From: Bdellovibrionia bacterium
Lineage (GTDB): Bacteria > Bdellovibrionota > Bdellovibrionia > Bdellovibrionales > JAGQZY01
NCBI GenBank assembly: GCA_030424715.1
Contig: JAUHWH010000008.1
Coordinates: 79,665 to 143,664 of the forward strand
Length of the DNA stretch: 64,000 nt
Direction of reading: 5' to 3'
Position 1 is the first letter of the stretch; the number at the start of each line of letters is the position of its first letter. Positions 62,043 to 64,000 of this stretch are shown one piece after another. The position numbers were made by a program, and so were the translations under genes. A model generated the notes under the pieces. The model was not told where the DNA came from. It ran no database searches and saw nothing but the letters and a program-made list of their open reading frames with translations.

Positions 62043-63176
62043 TTAGAAATCAAGGCTCATGGTCATCATGTAGCGGCGGTTTTCGATTTTCGAATTTTCC
62101 ACCCCAACCTCTTCACCATATGAGGCCAGATCCAATTTGAAGATCCCAAACTCGCCAGTGAAGCCAGCCGTCCAGTAGCCCTGATTAAGGCCGGCTCGCC
62201 AGCCCCCACGAAACCAGGAGGCCACCTCCCACATGAACTCAGCCCCCAAATGAAAACCCTTTTGCAGGTTCCAGTTAGGATGGAGCATGTCTCGAATATC
62301 AAAGGCGATTTTGGAGCTCCAGATCCACCAGCTGGGCATATCCATAGCGTAACCCAGGTCGATGGTGCGATGAAGGTTCTCAGGGTCGCCCGTGCCCTCA
62401 CCAATAATCCCCAGGTTGGTGATGTAACCATAGTCACCGATATTTTTTATCACCAAGGCCGCTGAAGGATTGTAGCTCTGCCACGGGCCCTTCCAGAGGA
62501 AGCCGACGTCAGCATCGAGCGCGAGTCCTTCTTTGGCGTCTTCTAGGTTAAAAATTTCATCTTTAATAGCGATGGTTGCGACATCCACAATCTTATCCAC
62601 GTTCATTCGGTAGATAGCCTTTGCTGTCACACCAATGTTGAACGATCCATTTTTGTGCCACTTTTTGATTTTCCAATTTTTTGTGAAGGCCACCGTGGTG
62701 TCTTGAATTGCGGTGAGGTTGACCGACGGACCAACAGAGCGATGCAAACCCATGTCGATTGACAGGTCCATGGGGATCACCGCAATCCCCCAACTCGGGC
62801 GGGCCCAAAGAAAGCCCAAAGAGGGCGCACGCACGGAATAGTGACTGCCGTAATTCTTTTTAATGACTTCTGTGATAGCGGCGACATCATTAGACTTCTT
62901 GCCGGCTTCATCAATCTCATCATAGAAGTCAGCAATTTCTGGGTCGCCATCAAGCTTAAGAAACCAATTGCTCTCCCCCTTCTCTAATTGACTGATCCCC
63001 GCTGGGTTGTAAAAGATCGCCGTGTTGTCATCGGCCACCGCGGTAAAGGCCCCACCCATGCCGTTGGCACGAGTGGCTTCAAAGCCTCTTCGGATACCTG
63101 AATACAAAGATTGCGCCATCAAGACATTGGCGAAAAATACAATTGCTAAGAAAAGAAAAACCTTTGCTTTCATCAT
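62043..63176 (-). CDS. outer-membrane beta-barrel protein, paralogue 3
   Basis: The track start (63236) lies in the intergenic region; the ATG at 63176 (or 63173) follows GAGG and starts a signal peptide ending NVLMAQS. It shares the N-terminal hallmark (ATRANGMGGAFTAVADDNTA then IFYNPAGI) and the C-terminal pattern (GLNQGYWTAGFTGEFGIFKL, ASYGEEVGVENS, NRRYMMTMSLDF) with the two barrels at 56-59 kb. The final Phe is typical. 377 residues. Followed by its own terminator. Divergent from the small barrel-like gene. Confidence 0.82.
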   Translation of the reverse strand: MMKAKVFLFLAIVFFANVLMAQSLYSGIRRGFEATRANGMGGAFTAVADDNTAIFYNPAGISQLEKGESNWFLKLDGDPEIADFYDEIDEAGKKSNDVAAITEVIKKNYGSHYSVRAPSLGFLWARPSWGIAVIPMDLSIDMGLHRSVGPSVNLTAIQDTTVAFTKNWKIKKWHKNGSFNIGVTAKAIYRMNVDKIVDVATIAIKDEIFNLEDAKEGLALDADVGFLWKGPWQSYNPSAALVIKNIGDYGYITNLGIIGEGTGDPENLHRTIDLGYAMDMPSWWIWSSKIAFDIRDMLHPNWNLQKGFHLGAEFMWEVASWFRGGWRAGLNQGYWTAGFTGEFGIFKLDLASYGEEVGVENSKIENRRYMMTMSLDF

Positions 63177-63220
63177 CAGACCTCTTTGAATGTAAAACTT
63201 TATTGTGAAGAAAAAGCACG

Positions 63221-63249
63221 TTGGCGGCAAGTTCAAATGTCTCTATAAT
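63221..63249 (+). promoter_or_regulatory. promoter abutting the 63256 start (leaderless type)
   Basis: TTGGCG (4/6), 17-bp spacer, perfect TATAAT, then 6 nt (AAAAGC) to the ATG at 63256. The longer track ORF would start upstream of this promoter. Confidence 0.6.
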
Positions 63250-63255
63250 AAAAGC

Positions 63256-63870
63256 ATGATACAGATCCTCACTCTTATTTTTATCAGCACTCTCCCCTTA
63301 GCCTCTCTGGCGGCACAAAAGAACGACCACTGGTATAAAGTCGAGAGCAAAAAACAAGAAAAGAAAGCGAAACCAAAGGCCAACTATAATTACGACAGCG
63401 TTGAAAAAAGCAATCCAGAACGGCAATTCCAAAATCCAGGCTACTGGTCTCTTAGACCAAAGCTTAGTTTCTCTGGAGGCTATCATGTCGACAAAGCTTT
63501 TCTTAATGAAGGAAAAAGGAATCGCTTGTTTTTCAATACGGCCCTGCAGTTTCGCCAGCGCCCTTGGTATCGCTTAACCGCCAACGCTCTCTTGCTACAG
63601 AACAATAGTATGCTCGCCGGCTTATCTTACGAAATCACCCCCAGCCGGGAGAGAGTGAGAACCTACTACGGTGTCGGAGTCGCTCACCTACTGGTCGCTG
63701 AAAAGCAGTTTAGCAACTTGGTGGAGCTCGACGCCTACTACGCTACCGCCCAGTACGGCTGGGAGGTCCTATTACCCTCTAAGCATGGCTACAATATCGA
63801 AATCAAGGGCTTCTTATCGGGCAACGATTACGCCATTCAAATATCGGCCGGCTACATCATCCCCCTGTAA
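63256..63870 (+). CDS. small outer-membrane barrel-like protein
   Basis: Starting at the ATG at 63256, residues 1-20 form a signal peptide (ending SLAAQ), then a Lys-rich linker (KKQEKKAKPKANYNYD). From about 60 on, alternating strands such as RLFFNTALQFRQRPWYRLTA and RVRTYYGVGVAHLLV end in AGYIIPL. It looks like an 8-strand barrel. About 204 residues, no family recognised. Probably leaderless. No terminator is visible before the simple repeat. Confidence 0.7.
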   Translation: MIQILTLIFISTLPLASLAAQKNDHWYKVESKKQEKKAKPKANYNYDSVEKSNPERQFQNPGYWSLRPKLSFSGGYHVDKAFLNEGKRNRLFFNTALQFRQRPWYRLTANALLLQNNSMLAGLSYEITPSRERVRTYYGVGVAHLLVAEKQFSNLVELDAYYATAQYGWEVLLPSKHGYNIEIKGFLSGNDYAIQISAGYIIPL

Positions 63871-63901
63871 CAACAACCGATCCATTCTCCTGATCTCCGC
63901 A

Positions 63902-64000
63902 ACAGAAACACAGAAACACAGAAACACAGAAACACAGAAACACAGAAACACAGAAACACAGAAACACAGAAACACAGAAACACAGAAACACAGAAACACA
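63902..64000. repeat. 8-bp simple tandem repeat (ACAGAAAC)n, open at window end
   Basis: At least 12 exact copies of ACAGAAAC run from 63902 to the last base and continue beyond the window. The unit is not a multiple of three, so the minus-strand ORF across it (FLCFCVSV repeats) is only apparent coding. Confidence 0.95.

Noticed and set aside
63814-63999. minus-strand ORF of FLCFCVSV repeats
   Set aside because: A product of reading an 8-bp simple repeat; it covers the end of a real gene and is cut by the window edge.
63902-64000. CRISPR array at the window end
   Set aside because: The units are 8 bp, perfect and without spacers, so it is a simple repeat.

Overview
The window looks like chromosomal DNA of a Gram-negative bacterium of the Bdellovibrionota type (Bdellovibrio-like, predatory or a close non-predatory relative). 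That placement is an inference. It rests on gene style: many lipoproteins and outer-membrane barrels, subtilisin-like proteases, an HNH protein of the kind common in Bdellovibrio genomes, GYF-like/TPR and PilZ proteins, an Mla lipid-transport operon and a NuoC-NuoD fusion. Base composition is roughly balanced except for an AT-richer stretch near 10.4-13.7 kb. Genes are dense. I see no rRNA, tRNA, CRISPR, IS element or prophage.

Layout. 1-3.4 kb: the end of a FecR-domain protein and a TPR/outer-membrane-barrel protein. 3.4-6.3 kb (minus): flippase-like protein, MgtE, RecO. 6.3-8.6 kb (plus): Ugd and Uxs, which together make UDP-xylose. 8.6-13.7 kb: an unknown protein, a lipoprotein and the AT-richer accessory stretch with an HNH endonuclease. 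13.75-16.5 kb: a 909-residue lipoprotein followed by 36-bp tandem repeats. 16.8-22.8 kb (minus): nuoB-CD-E-F-G-I, exactly the peripheral arm of complex I and none of the membrane arm. 23-30.7 kb: envelope and housekeeping singles (a possible glycan-cleaving lipoprotein, two S8 proteases, PilZ, HAD, Nudix, an RsmI-like protein, a bacterioferritin-like protein). 30.8-41.5 kb (minus): a continuous run alr-mlaE-mlaF-mlaD-purH-GYF/TPR-secreted protein-yhaM-cysE-kinase-like protein. 41.7-47.4 kb: a hybrid histidine kinase facing two sensory proteins with degenerate output domains. 47.5-50.6 kb (plus): nadB, an alpha/beta hydrolase and a lipoprotein. 50.7-56.3 kb (minus): AddB and AddA. 56.4-63.9 kb: three related outer-membrane barrels interleaved with two Cys-containing lipoproteins, a secreted protein, rpsD and a small barrel-like protein. 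The window ends inside an 8-bp simple repeat.

The two most interesting signals. First, at least seven genes have a sigma70-like -10 hexamer ending 6-7 nt before the start codon, often with a good -35 at 16-18 bp and usually without a convincing Shine-Dalgarno, which suggests leaderless transcription. Other genes in the same window have clear Shine-Dalgarno sequences. Second, the barrel/lipoprotein cluster at 56.4-63.2 kb looks like a repeated two-part envelope module with no assigned function.

Several track ORFs begin too early. I moved starts using Shine-Dalgarno sites, signal peptides or promoter positions, and each entry gives the reason.
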